Assembly: GCA_016719575.1 (NCBI GenBank)
Contig: JADJYV010000013.1
Coordinates: forward strand, 124,001-188,000
DNA: 64,000 nucleotides
Source: Pseudobdellovibrionaceae bacterium
Lineage (GTDB): Bacteria; Bdellovibrionota; Bdellovibrionia; Bdellovibrionales; Bdellovibrionaceae
Reading direction: 5' to 3'
The position numbers and the translations under genes are program-made. Position 1 is the stretch's first letter. Every line of letters begins with the position of its first letter. This document shows, one piece after another, positions 50,017 through 58,486 of this stretch. The notes under the pieces are model-generated. The model did no database searches and was not told where the DNA came from. It saw only the letters and a program-made list of their open reading frames with translations.

Positions 50017-50783
50017 GCCTCAACTCCCAAATAGGCCTGAATGACCTTTTCCGAGGTTTGAATTTTTTGTGGAGTGCCTTCGTCGATTTTAACTCCATGA
50101 TCAATGACGGTGATATTTTCGCAAATACCCATGACCAACTTCATATCATGCTCAATCAGCAATATACTCAGGTTGAAGTCGTGCCTGATGCGAGCGATGG
50201 TCTTCATCAGCTCATGGGTTTCAGCGTGATTCATTCCTGCGGCGGGTTCGTCGAGTAATATCAGTATTGGATCGGTTGCCATTGCTCGTACAATTTCAAG
50301 TTTTCGCTGTTCGCCGTATGGAAGCGAGGAGGCTTTTTCGTGAGCCTTATTTTCTAGATGAAAAATCTTAAGGAGCGACAGGGCTTTGGCATGCATTTCA
50401 GTTTCCTGATTCTGAAACTTTTTCGAAAGAAAGACAGTGTCAAAGAGCCCATAGGAGATATGTTGATGAGTCGCAATAAGGACATTTTGAAGTACTGAGA
50501 GATTTTTGAATAAACGAATGTTTTGAAAAGTTCTTGCCATTCCGAGATGATTTATTTCGTAGGGTTTCATGCCGACAATATTTTTACCGCTGAGGAGAAT
50601 TTCCCCCTGGGTCGGGCGATAGACACCTGTAAGCATATTAAAGACTGTCGTTTTCCCAGCACCATTGGGGCCGATCAGCCCTGAAAGCTGACCTTGAGGA
50701 ATCGAGAAAGACAAGGAGTCGACGGCTTTGAGGCCACCAAATTGCATGGTCATGTTTTTTACTTCAAGCAGATTTACGGACAT
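50013..50783 (-). CDS. livG: Branched-chain amino-acid-type ABC ATPase LivG
   Basis: 256 residues: Walker A GPNGAGKTT, LivG-type FNMLTGVYRPTQGEILLSGK and GMARTFQNIRLFKNLSVLQN, signature LPYGEQRKLEIVRAMA, Walker B LILLDEPAAGMNHAE. The ATG at 50783 has GGAG six bases upstream. It overlaps livM by 20 bases. Confidence 0.95.
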   Translation of the reverse strand: MSVNLLEVKNMTMQFGGLKAVDSLSFSIPQGQLSGLIGPNGAGKTTVFNMLTGVYRPTQGEILLSGKNIVGMKPYEINHLGMARTFQNIRLFKNLSVLQNVLIATHQHISYGLFDTVFLSKKFQNQETEMHAKALSLLKIFHLENKAHEKASSLPYGEQRKLEIVRAMATDPILILLDEPAAGMNHAETHELMKTIARIRHDFNLSILLIEHDMKLVMGICENITVIDHGVKIDEGTPQKIQTSEKVIQAYLGVEA

Positions 50784-51738
50784 ATTTTCTCCATATATCA
50801 GGAAGCTCTTTATCGCCAAATAATCCCTGGGGTCTCAAGATCATAATTAAAATCAATAGAAGAGAGTAGATTACCATGCGTAGATCAACACCGGTGATCT
50901 CCTGCAAAGAGCGAAGAGCCTCAGGCATGAGGGTGATAAAAAAGGCGGCAGCAATTGAGCCTGAAAGGCTGCCCATTCCCCCCAGAACCACCATAATGAC
51001 TGCATTGACACTCATCAAGAATGTAAAAGAAGAGGGGCTAATAAAATTAGTTACGTGGGCAAAGAGGGCCCCTGCAACACCGGCAAAAAAACTTGAAAGA
51101 ACAAAGGCCTGGACTTTCGTTTTGGTAGTGTTAATACCCATCGCTTCTGCGGCGATTTCGTCTTCGCGGACACTCAGAAAGCCTCGTCCGTGGCTGCTGC
51201 GAATTAAACGCCAAATGAAGAAAAAGCATATCAGCGCCCAAAAACATGAATATGAAAAGCTAAAAAAGAAATTCGGAAATGATGGAATCCCCGAAATGCC
51301 TCGAGGCCCTCCAACAGCTTCCATATTTAATAAGGTGACGCGGATAATCTCTCCAAAACCCAAAGTGACAATAGCTAAATAATCTCCCTTAAGCCTAAGA
51401 GAGGGCAGGCCAACCAGAAATCCTGCGGCGGAGGCAAGAAGGCCGCCCGTGATTGTAGTCACAAAAATACCAATAAATCCAAAGGACTCAGAAAAAAAAC
51501 TAAACTGAGTGCTTGCGTAGGCCGAAGTATAGGCGCCGATGGCCATAAACCCTGCATGGCCTAAAGAAAATTGTCCCGTATAGCCATTAACGAGATTAAG
51601 ACTCATAGCTAAGATCGAATTGATAATTACAAAAAGAACTATCAATTGAATATATGCATTTACACCAAAATTAAGTAGACCTCCGAAGAGCAGTAGGGCT
51701 GCAAAGGCAATCAAGGGAGTTTTGACCGACTTGTGCAT
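50764..51738 (-). CDS. livM: Branched-chain amino-acid-type permease LivM
   Basis: 324 residues with about nine to ten membrane segments. LivM blocks: LNLVNGYTGQFSLGHAGFMA, GLPSLRLKGDYLAIVTLGFGEI, and MVVLGGMGSLSGSIAAAFF. Forms the channel with LivH. TAATG overlap of one base with livH. Confidence 0.95.
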   Translation of the reverse strand: MHKSVKTPLIAFAALLLFGGLLNFGVNAYIQLIVLFVIINSILAMSLNLVNGYTGQFSLGHAGFMAIGAYTSAYASTQFSFFSESFGFIGIFVTTITGGLLASAAGFLVGLPSLRLKGDYLAIVTLGFGEIIRVTLLNMEAVGGPRGISGIPSFPNFFFSFSYSCFWALICFFFIWRLIRSSHGRGFLSVREDEIAAEAMGINTTKTKVQAFVLSSFFAGVAGALFAHVTNFISPSSFTFLMSVNAVIMVVLGGMGSLSGSIAAAFFITLMPEALRSLQEITGVDLRMVIYSLLLILIMILRPQGLFGDKELPDIWRKYVRKSA

Positions 51739-52640
51739 TAGACCTTCTCCACGGAGTATTTACCGAAAAGGCCAGTGGGTTTAAAAATCAAGATCACAAT
51801 TAAAATGCCGAAGGCCAATGCGTCTCTGTAAGTGCTAGAGAGGTAACCGACAACCATTTCTTCAGAAAGCCCCATGATCAAGGCTCCTGCTACGGCCCCT
51901 GGGATGCTGCCAATTCCGCCAAGGACGGCGGCAACAAAAGCTTTGAGGCCAATCATCATTCCCATCAGGGGATCTATTTTGGGGTATTTCATTCCGACCA
52001 AGATGCTGCCGATGGCTGCAAGTGATGAGCCTACGATGAAAGTAAAGGAGATCACACGATCTGTATTAACCCCTAACATGGATGCCACTGAGGCATTTGA
52101 ACTGACAGCTCTCATGGCTCTGCCAATTTTGGTTTTTTGAATAATAAAGTTCAGGATCACCATCGCGATCAAGCTGACGCCAAGGACGGTGACATCCGAA
52201 GATTTTAGTTCAAGTCCTCCGAAATTCGCGATGACAAATTGGTTCATGACCTCAGGAAAGACTTTTGGATCCGCACCAAAAATAACTTGCCCAGAAAACT
52301 CTAAAAATAAACTCACGCCAATCGCTGTAATAAGCACGTTGAGCTTAGGAGATTTTCTCAAGGGGCGATAAGCAAGACGTTCGATCAATAGTCCAAGAAC
52401 GCTGCAAATGATCATCGCGGAGACAAGAAGGAGGAGGAGTGTAGAAACCCCAGGCGAGGATTCTAGACCCGTCCATTTCGCAACATAATAGGCAGTGAAG
52501 GCACCCACCATATACACATCAGCATGTGCGAAGTTGATCATTTTCATGATCCCGTACACCATCGTATAGCCAAGTGCTATAAGGGCATAAATACTGCCAA
52601 GACTTATGCCATTGATGATGTGCTGAACAAAATCTTGCAT
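51738..52640 (-). CDS. livH: Branched-chain amino-acid-type permease LivH
   Basis: 300 residues, hydrophobic. Recognised by NGISLGSIYALIALGYTMVYGI near the start (its core SLGSIYALIALGYTMVYG), MKMINFAHADVYMVGAF, and FVAAVLGGIGSIPGAVAGAL. Gap of 8 bases from the binding-protein gene. Confidence 0.95.
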   Translation of the reverse strand: MQDFVQHIINGISLGSIYALIALGYTMVYGIMKMINFAHADVYMVGAFTAYYVAKWTGLESSPGVSTLLLLLVSAMIICSVLGLLIERLAYRPLRKSPKLNVLITAIGVSLFLEFSGQVIFGADPKVFPEVMNQFVIANFGGLELKSSDVTVLGVSLIAMVILNFIIQKTKIGRAMRAVSSNASVASMLGVNTDRVISFTFIVGSSLAAIGSILVGMKYPKIDPLMGMMIGLKAFVAAVLGGIGSIPGAVAGALIMGLSEEMVVGYLSSTYRDALAFGILIVILIFKPTGLFGKYSVEKV

Positions 52641-52648
52641 GAAAATCC

Positions 52649-53770
52649 CTAAGGGCTGACTGTCGAAATGTACTTGCGCTCAGGTCCTTGCACTTGCACA
52701 ATCACTGCACTTTTAACTGCATTGCGATCAGCGTTGATAGTAATTTTTCCGGTGACGCCAGGGAAATCCGTTGTTTTTGCAAGTTCGTCACGAATATTCT
52801 TTGGCGTGAGCTCTTTTGTGCGGCCAATCGCTGCTGCTAATATTTTTGCAGTGTCATAACTAAGGGCAGCCATGGAGTCTGGAGTTTCGTTGAACTTTTC
52901 TTTGAATTTTTTTATGAACTCCACGACGGTGGGGTCCGTAGATTCGGTGGTATAATGGTTGGAGTAGTAGCTTCCGTTGATCGCCTCTTTGCCAATTTCA
53001 TGCAGGCGAGCAGAGTCCCAGCCATCACCACCAACAAGAGGAACTTTGATTCCCAACTCGCGGGCCTGTTTGGCCATCAATCCAACTTCGGTATAGTATC
53101 CGGGGATAAAAATAACGTCAGGATTTTTTGAGCGAATTTGGGTCAACTGGGCTTTAAAATCAAGATCGCCTCCTTGAAAGCTAAGATCGGCAATGATTTC
53201 TCCTCCCATATTTTTGAATTCTGTCGCAAAGACATCTGCTAGGCCAACAGAGTAATCTGATTTGACATCTCTTAAGATGGCCGCTTTTTTAGCCTTCAGT
53301 GTCTGAATCGAAAATTTCGCGCCGACAAAACCTTGAAATGGATCAATAAAACAAGTTCGAAAAATGAAATCACCTTTTTTAGTTACCTCGGGATTAGTTG
53401 AGGCATGGGTGACCATCGGAATTTGATGCTTCTGTGCGATGGGAGCAGCGGCAATAGAGCGGCCACTTGCAACTTCGCCGATGATCGCAACGACGTTGTC
53501 TTGGGTAATCAGGCGAGTAACTGCGCTGGCAGCTTCTTCGCTTTTTCCCTGATCATCAATAGTAATCAATTTGATCTTTTTGCCGTTAATGCCACCCGCG
53601 GCGTTGATTTCATCAAAAGCCATGCGTAAGCCTTTATTGGTTGAAAGGCCAAAAGTGGCATCGTTACCTGTTAATGAACCGAACTCGCCTATAAGAATGT
53701 CATTGCTTTTTTTTGTACAAGCACCCAGTAAAGGTAATATGGCCAAAAAAGTGATGATGGTATTTTTCAT
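52649..53770 (-). CDS. livJ: Branched-chain amino-acid-type binding lipoprotein (LivJ/LivK-like)
   Basis: 373 residues with a lipoprotein signal (LAILPLLGAC). The mature domain is a type I periplasmic-binding fold: GSLTGNDATFGLSTNKGLRM (about 32-51), AVIGEVASGRSIAAAPIAQK, VGGDGWDSARL. Substrates are probably branched-chain or related amino acids; specificity is not predictable. ATG 53770 with GGGAG upstream. First gene of the livJHMGF operon; pfkA lies 76 bases upstream on the same strand. Confidence 0.93.
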   Translation of the reverse strand: MKNTIITFLAILPLLGACTKKSNDILIGEFGSLTGNDATFGLSTNKGLRMAFDEINAAGGINGKKIKLITIDDQGKSEEAASAVTRLITQDNVVAIIGEVASGRSIAAAPIAQKHQIPMVTHASTNPEVTKKGDFIFRTCFIDPFQGFVGAKFSIQTLKAKKAAILRDVKSDYSVGLADVFATEFKNMGGEIIADLSFQGGDLDFKAQLTQIRSKNPDVIFIPGYYTEVGLMAKQARELGIKVPLVGGDGWDSARLHEIGKEAINGSYYSNHYTTESTDPTVVEFIKKFKEKFNETPDSMAALSYDTAKILAAAIGRTKELTPKNIRDELAKTTDFPGVTGKITINADRNAVKSAVIVQVQGPERKYISTVSP

Positions 53771-53846
53771 GAAGACTCCCGTTTGTAAGCAAATAATTGC
53801 AATCAGCGGAGAGTCGGTCAATTTTTATTTTGAAGCAAGAACTCGA

Positions 53847-54815
53847 TTAAATCGATAACGCCATTGCCAAATTTATAAGATCCATCGAGGTTTTTTTCTC
53901 GGTTTTGACAACGACATCAAGGGGTACAGTGATAAGCTTTTGACCTTCAGTTCCGATCATGAGGTCCGACTGTCCCTTCAAGAGGACCTCAACTGCTGCG
54001 GCTGCCAGGCGCGAGGCTAAGATGCGGTCATTTGCTGTCGGACTGCCGCCACGTTGAAGGTGGCCTAAAATGCATACCTTGGCATCTAATCCTGATTTTT
54101 TTCGAATTGCTTCTGCCAAGTCATAGGCTCGACCTGGTTTTTGTCCTTCAGCAGTGACGACGATCGAACTTGATTTTCCTCGCTGGATGGAATCTTTGAT
54201 ACGCTCTACGGCCCTTTCGACGGTGGTATTGGCATCGGGAGTAAAGATTTCTTCCGCTCCGCCGGCAAGGCCAACATGAGAGGCAATATGACCAGAGTTT
54301 CGTCCCATAACTTCTACAATAAAAAGACGATCGTGACTTGCAGCTGTATCTCGAATTTTATCAATCGCATCTAAGGCCGTATTCACTGCAGTATCAAAAC
54401 CAATTGTGTTGTCAGATCCAAAAATATCATTATCAATTGTTCCCGGAATTCCAACCACAGGTATCTTATGTTCTTCCCAGAGAGCATGGGCCCCTCGAAA
54501 AGAGCCATCGCCTCCGATACAAACCAAGCCTTCAATTCCAAGGGCGCGAATATGTTCGGCGGCCTTGGCTCTAAAATCGGCTTTCATAAATTCGGCGGAG
54601 CGGCCTGTTTTTAAAATAGTTCCTCCGCGTTGAATAATATTGGCCACGTCTCGGGGGAGTATTTGGTGAATGTTTCCGTCAATCATCCCAGTGTAGCCTT
54701 GGTAAATTCCAAAGACCTCTAGTTTTTTTGAAGTCGCCATACGAACAACCGCTCGAATCGCGGCATTCATTCCTGGAGCATCTCCGCCCGAAGTGTACAC
54801 GCCAATTTTTTTCAT
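53847..54815 (-). CDS. pfkA: 6-phosphofructokinase (ATP type)
   Basis: 322-residue PfkA: IGVYTSGGDAPGMNAAIRAV at the N-terminus, VCIGGDGSFRGA (nucleotide binding), GIPGTIDNDIFGSDNTIGFDT (catalytic Asp in IDND), VEVMGRNSGHIA, and LGHLQRGGSPTANDR. Gly at the position after GGDG and the PGTIDND motif favour the ATP-dependent form. It commits fructose-6-phosphate to glycolysis. Confidence 0.96.
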   Translation of the reverse strand: MKKIGVYTSGGDAPGMNAAIRAVVRMATSKKLEVFGIYQGYTGMIDGNIHQILPRDVANIIQRGGTILKTGRSAEFMKADFRAKAAEHIRALGIEGLVCIGGDGSFRGAHALWEEHKIPVVGIPGTIDNDIFGSDNTIGFDTAVNTALDAIDKIRDTAASHDRLFIVEVMGRNSGHIASHVGLAGGAEEIFTPDANTTVERAVERIKDSIQRGKSSSIVVTAEGQKPGRAYDLAEAIRKKSGLDAKVCILGHLQRGGSPTANDRILASRLAAAAVEVLLKGQSDLMIGTEGQKLITVPLDVVVKTEKKTSMDLINLAMALSI

Positions 54816-54856
54816 TTTGAAACCCTCACAAGATCAGAACCTATACGACTTTGATT

Positions 54857-54890
54857 CAAAAAAAAAGGATCACTTTTGTGATCCTTTTTT
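54857..54890 (-). terminator. Terminator of the HU gene
   Basis: A 13-bp stem (54861-54873 with 54878-54890) with a 4-base loop is followed on the minus strand by ten consecutive T residues. It separates hup from pfkA. Confidence 0.95.
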
Positions 54891-54912
54891 GAAAACGTAT
54901 CGATTCAGTAAA

Positions 54913-55185
54913 TTACTTTACCATCGCCTTGAATTCTGCACCTGGGCGGAACTTTGGAGCCCAAGAAGCAGGAATTTTGATCGCTTTACCAGTTTGTGGA
55001 TTGCGACCAGTGCGTGCTTTACGCTTTGCTTTGGTAAAAGTACCAAAGCCAACAAGTTTCACATCATCACCTTTTTTAACGGTTTTTTTGATGTTTTCGA
55101 TTGTGCAATCAAGAAAAGCTTCAGCTTGTGCTTTAGAAACTTTTGTATCTGTTGCTATTTTTTCGATAAGTTGTGCCTTATTCAT
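54913..55185 (-). CDS. hup: HU-family DNA-binding protein
   Basis: 90 residues: MNKAQLIEKIATDTKVSKAQ, VGFGTFTKAKRKARTGRNPQTG (core GFGTF and RTGRNPQTG) and IKIPASWAPKFRPGAEFKAMV, the standard HU/IHF fold with Pro in the DNA-inserting arm. Nucleoid architectural protein. GAGGAGT precedes the ATG at 55185. Monocistronic with its own terminator. A TTGACG at 55260-55265 (minus) is a possible -35. Confidence 0.97.
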   Translation of the reverse strand: MNKAQLIEKIATDTKVSKAQAEAFLDCTIENIKKTVKKGDDVKLVGFGTFTKAKRKARTGRNPQTGKAIKIPASWAPKFRPGAEFKAMVK

Positions 55186-55281
55186 CTTGACTCCTCATTG
55201 TGTCAATATGTTGTTATTCATCTTCTGATGAGCACAATGAAATGCCAAAAATAGAAATTCGTCAACTGCAAAAATTGGTTA

Positions 55282-55509
55282 TTACTCGTAATTCTCAGAA
55301 TCGTCGTCTGAAATCTCATTTTCTTTTGAAGCGGGATCCTGCTCTACCGGAATGCGAAATGATTCACTTGCCCATTGGCCTAAATCAATAATGCGACATC
55401 GTTCAGAGCAGAAGGGACGAAAGGGATTTTCTGGTGCAAAAAGAGCCATACGCCCACATTGTGGGCATTTAATAGTTTTTTTAGAATCTGAATTTTCTGG
55501 AGCACTCAT
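55282..55509 (-). CDS. yacG: DNA gyrase inhibitor-like zinc-ribbon protein YacG
   Basis: 75 residues with the YacG zinc site: CPQC, then RPFCSERCRIIDLGQWASE, an acidic C-terminal tail. E. coli YacG binds GyrB and inhibits gyrase; this role for the homologue is inferred. Starts 9 bases after the lipoprotein stop on the same strand. Confidence 0.9.
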   Translation of the reverse strand: MSAPENSDSKKTIKCPQCGRMALFAPENPFRPFCSERCRIIDLGQWASESFRIPVEQDPASKENEISDDDSENYE

Positions 55510-55518
55510 ATTTGGGAA

Positions 55519-56274
55519 CTAGTATGCAAGGGGTTTGTTGACTCCGCAATCTGCGTTGCCGCAACGAACCAACTGGCCGGTGGCGACAACTTGACCTTTG
55601 TAAACAAGGCGATATGTGAAGTAACCGTTTTCAAGTTTTCCTTCAGGAACCTGCAACTGAATGAGGCTGCGATTGGCTTTAGTGTAGTAGTCTCCATATC
55701 CACGGGCTTCAAAGCCTTGATAGTTGTTGGTGACGGACACAGTCATGTTTAATTGCAATTTTGGCAAATAAGCTGAGGGGTTTCCGGGAACTGGAAACCC
55801 GAGAAAGGCTCCTGCGATTTGTCCCGCAGAGGGGAGGGAGTAAGAGTAGTTGAAGCCGGGATTCGGCCTCATCGCAGCTCTAAATGTTGCTTGTAGGGTA
55901 TTTGTTTGAGTTGTGGGGGCCTGAATGACGAAATCAAAGGCAGAATTGCTCCAGTTGTTGCAGTTTGCGTCGCCGCCATTAGCGTGGCCGCGATTGCAAA
56001 GGCCCATGGCTTCTCCTAAAAATGTACCGAGGGCACTTGTGGTTTGCATATTTTTGGCTTGATAGTTTTCAGAGTAAAATCCAATTGCAGCTGAAAACTG
56101 GCCGGGATAACCGCCGGTAATTCCATTTCCGCCTGTACAATAGCCATTTTGATAAAATGTCCCTGGCGGGCAAGCGATGTTGGGGTTGACGTTGTTGTCC
56201 GTACCATCGGAGCCACAAGCAATAACGAGTACAGAAGTCAAAACGCTCGCTACAGTAAAAATCATTTTGTTCAT
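55519..56274 (-). CDS. Lipoprotein of unknown function
   Basis: 251 residues with a lipoprotein signal (TSVLVIAC, lipidation Cys at about residue 20). After it comes a short Cys-containing module (CPPGTFYQNGYC), a Gly-rich linker, then a beta-rich domain (about 85-245) with a Cys pair (GLCNRGHANGGDANC) and another at the C-terminus (VRCGNADCG). No family recognised. ATG 56274 with GAGGT upstream. Upstream of yacG in the same direction. Confidence 0.75.
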   Translation of the reverse strand: MNKMIFTVASVLTSVLVIACGSDGTDNNVNPNIACPPGTFYQNGYCTGGNGITGGYPGQFSAAIGFYSENYQAKNMQTTSALGTFLGEAMGLCNRGHANGGDANCNNWSNSAFDFVIQAPTTQTNTLQATFRAAMRPNPGFNYSYSLPSAGQIAGAFLGFPVPGNPSAYLPKLQLNMTVSVTNNYQGFEARGYGDYYTKANRSLIQLQVPEGKLENGYFTYRLVYKGQVVATGQLVRCGNADCGVNKPLAY

Positions 56275-56426
56275 ATATAACCTCGTGAGATTTCCTCAAA
56301 TAATTCTAAAGCACGGTTTGTGCCAGTTAGAGACAAGATCTTAAGCGTTTTGGGAAAAATTACCTGTCGAAGTCTTGGGTGTAGGTGACGTTTTTTGTTT
56401 GAAGTGTCTCATTTTGAGACGGTACT
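56275..56426. other. Spacer without recognised feature
   Basis: About 150 bases between the lipoprotein start and the HNH remnant contain no supported ORF. It may include the lipoprotein promoter, but no clear -35/-10 pair is visible. Confidence 0.3.
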
Positions 56427-56516
56427 GAAAATCTCCGGATACTCTGTCGAGCCCACAATCAACTCGCGGTTAAAAAGTCAGGACTGCGGCGCTTGCATCT
56501 GGGCGATCCTCACTGA
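56427..56516 (+). pseudogene. 3'-terminal remnant of an HNH endonuclease gene
   Basis: From GAA 56427 the plus strand reads ENLRILCRAHNQLAVKKSGL and on through RRLHLGDPH to the TGA at 56514-56516. ENLRILCRAHN is the second half of an HNH motif, matching the shifted end of the downstream gene copy almost exactly. In this frame an upstream TGA lies only three codons before, and no start is available, so only the last 30 codons of a former gene remain. Confidence 0.85.
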
Positions 56517-56537
56517 CGAATTCTTTTTCAAATGGCC
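56449..56537 (+). repeat. Direct repeat, copy 1 (HNH 3' end)
   Basis: 89 bases matching 57813-57901 with two differences (TT against CA in the GCG-GTT/GCA codons). It covers the end of the HNH reading frame, its TGA and about 20 bases of downstream DNA. Weaker similarity continues for roughly 40 bases beyond both copies (around GTTTTCTAAG). Confidence 0.95.
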
Positions 56538-56724
56538 GATGTCCCAAATCGCTATAAGCTAGAAACAGTTTTCTAAGGGTTCTCCGGGCTGATCCGGGGT
56601 GAATAAGAAGGCTCACAGCAATTTTAGGGCGAAGTTTGAGCTTCCCAGTGAATAAACATCGCGGCATTTTTGAGTAATTTACTTTGAAGCGAATTTTTCT
56701 CTTGCGCGTGTTTTTACGACTCAC
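56470..56724 (-). CDS. Possible small basic protein
   Basis: 84-residue frame starting at GTG 56724 with an excellent AAGGAGG seven bases upstream. The N-terminal half is strongly basic (MSRKNTRKRKIRFKVNYSKM). The last roughly 20 codons run antisense over the HNH remnant, so the original C-terminus may have been lost or replaced. No domain recognised. The ribosome-binding site is the main support, as for the small ORF at 9614. Confidence 0.4.
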   Translation of the reverse strand: MSRKNTRKRKIRFKVNYSKMPRCLFTGKLKLRPKIAVSLLIHPGSARRTLRKLFLAYSDLGHRPFEKEFVSEDRPDASAAVLTF

Positions 56725-56924
56725 AGGATCCTCCTTGGGGCGATTTCTCGTTGAGATTGAGGTCGGAGTCGCGCAGCTAAGGCCCGCGTTACCGTGAACG
56801 AGTCGAGCTCTTTACAGCTTGAATTAGCAGTGACTCAAGAGCCCTTTTCTCCTCTGAAAAAGTGCGAAAATCACCGTCAAAAATCCGTGCTATATTTCTC
56901 TGGAATTTAAGCAGGAGAGTTGTC

Positions 56925-57880
56925 ATGGATTTCAAAAAGATTTCAAACGAAGAACTCAATCTTAGGCTAGAAAAGCTTGCACGCAGCGAACGCAAACTGA
57001 CCCATGTTATTTTACTTCACATCAACGAAGTGGATTCTCGAGATTTGCATCTGAAAATGGGCTACGAAAGTCTTTTCTCTTATTTAGTCAAAGCCCTGCA
57101 CTACAGCGAATCGGCTGCCTACCGGCGCCTTCAGGCGGCTCGTTTGTTAAAGACCAATCCGGAGGTGGCAGCTAAGATAGAATCCGGGGCTCTCAATCTT
57201 TCGCAACTCACGCAGATGCAGAGGTGTCTTCAGGCAGAAAACAAAAAGGGCACGGCGGTGACTTCGCAGAAAGTCACCGAAGTCCTTGTCAGCATGGAGA
57301 GCAAAAGCATCTTCGAGAGCGAAAAGATCTTAGCCACTGAATTTGATCTGCCAGCGAAGGCAAATGAGATTACAAAACCCCAAAAAGACGACACCATCCG
57401 AATAGAATTTACTTTAACCCGGGAGCAGTTTGAAGCCTTGAAACAAGCTCAGTCTCTGCTCTCGCACCAATGTCCTGATGGAAGCTGGTCAGAAGTCATC
57501 ACCCAGTTAGCAAAGAAGTTCAACCAATCCAGAATGGGCAAGGGCAATAACAACCCCACAACAGAATGTTCAGAAACAGCGCAAAGCAACACCGCTACGA
57601 AAAAACCATCAATGGCGCCAAGGACTCGCTATCGGCCTGCGATCACTGCAAAAACAAAACGCTATCTGCTAGCGAAGGCTCACCAGGCGTGCGAATATCA
57701 AGACCCTCGCACTGGACGGAGATGCCAAGCCAATTTCCAACTTGAGGTGGACCACATAAAGCCTCTAGCATTAGGGGAGAGCACAGAACAGAAAACCTGC
57801 GAATCCTCTGCAGAGCCCACAATCAACTCGCGGCAAAAAAGTCAGGACTGCGGCGCTTGCATCTGGGCGATCCTCACTGA
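56925..57880 (+). pseudogene. DUF222/HNH endonuclease, frameshifted in the HNH motif
   Basis: ATG 56925 has GCAGGAGAG upstream. The protein has an N-terminal helical domain (YESLFSYLVKALHYSESAAYRR, about 44-65), a low-complexity linker, and a C-terminal HNH region: YLLAKAHQACEYQDPRTGRRC and LEVDHIKPLALGEST. After STEQ the open frame changes to KTCESSAEP and runs to 57914, losing the motif. In the -1 frame from 57791 the DNA reads ENLRILCRAHNQLAAKKSGL and stops at 57878-57880, exactly the expected second half. One base appears to be missing at about 57789-57791. A sequencing error is an alternative explanation. Confidence 0.85.
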
Positions 57881-57901
57881 CGAATTCTTTTTCAAATGGC
57901 C
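57813..57901 (+). repeat. Direct repeat, copy 2 (HNH 3' end)
   Basis: Matches 56449-56537 in 87 of 89 bases. It holds the true-frame end of the HNH gene and its stop. With copy 1 it brackets the 1.3-kb HNH locus, so recombination between copies could delete the gene. Confidence 0.95.
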
Positions 57902-58107
57902 CAACCCCGCTTAAAACCGGAAAGGGTTTTCTAAGTGACCTTGGATGGCTCTTTGTTGAGATTGTTGGCAGTGTGTAACCTTCTAGTCAAATATATCGCA
58001 CTTAGGTTTTGGTACAAAGTTCGCTGCTGCGAATCCTCTGAAGGGTCGTTTTACTAGAATAAAGGGAAATCCATCCCATAACATTTAGAACGGTATCGGG
58101 AATTTTT
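57902..58107. other. Spacer with a short HNH-like echo
   Basis: No supported gene in about 205 bases. CTGCGAATCCTCTG near 58026-58039 repeats 14 bases of the HNH motif coding sequence at 57797-57810, possibly a third, very small remnant. Confidence 0.35.
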
Positions 58108-58476
58108 ATGAAGAAAACAATAGCAGTAATCGCAACTTTGTCCTCCATGGCAGTGAATGCAAACGCGGCTAACGTGACGGCCTGTTTCAATGCTGGTAAT
58201 CGAAAAACCGGTGAAATTGAAATGAATGAAAAATTTGTTCGCATTGATTGGGATATTAAAGACAAAGCTGATAGCACGGTAGAGTCTGGCGTAATGACTG
58301 AATTCAATGATAAAACTCCAGGAGTTATTTCTGGCGAAGTCTACTTACAAGGAACTGGTGAAGGCAGTAGCTTTAGAATAGCAATCACTGGAAGTGCAGT
58401 TTTTATGCAGGCGGTATGGTCAGACGGGTCTGTTGCTGGCAAAGTCGAAAAAATGAACATCAAGTCCTGCAAGTAG
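58108..58476 (+). CDS. Small secreted protein of unknown function
   Basis: 122 residues with a signal peptide (MKKTIAVIATLSSMAVNANA). The mature part is a roughly 100-residue beta-rich domain with two Cys (VTACFNAG and the C-terminal SCK) that could form a disulfide. No family recognised. It is convergent with oligopeptidase B, 10 bases away. No strong ribosome-binding site precedes the ATG. Confidence 0.7.
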   Translation: MKKTIAVIATLSSMAVNANAANVTACFNAGNRKTGEIEMNEKFVRIDWDIKDKADSTVESGVMTEFNDKTPGVISGEVYLQGTGEGSSFRIAITGSAVFMQAVWSDGSVAGKVEKMNIKSCK

Positions 58477-58486
58477 CTTTAAAATT

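Noticed and set aside
56449..57901. Insertion sequence bounded by direct repeats
   Set aside because: No transposase or terminal inverted repeats; the repeat is part of the HNH coding end itself, so paralogy explains it better.
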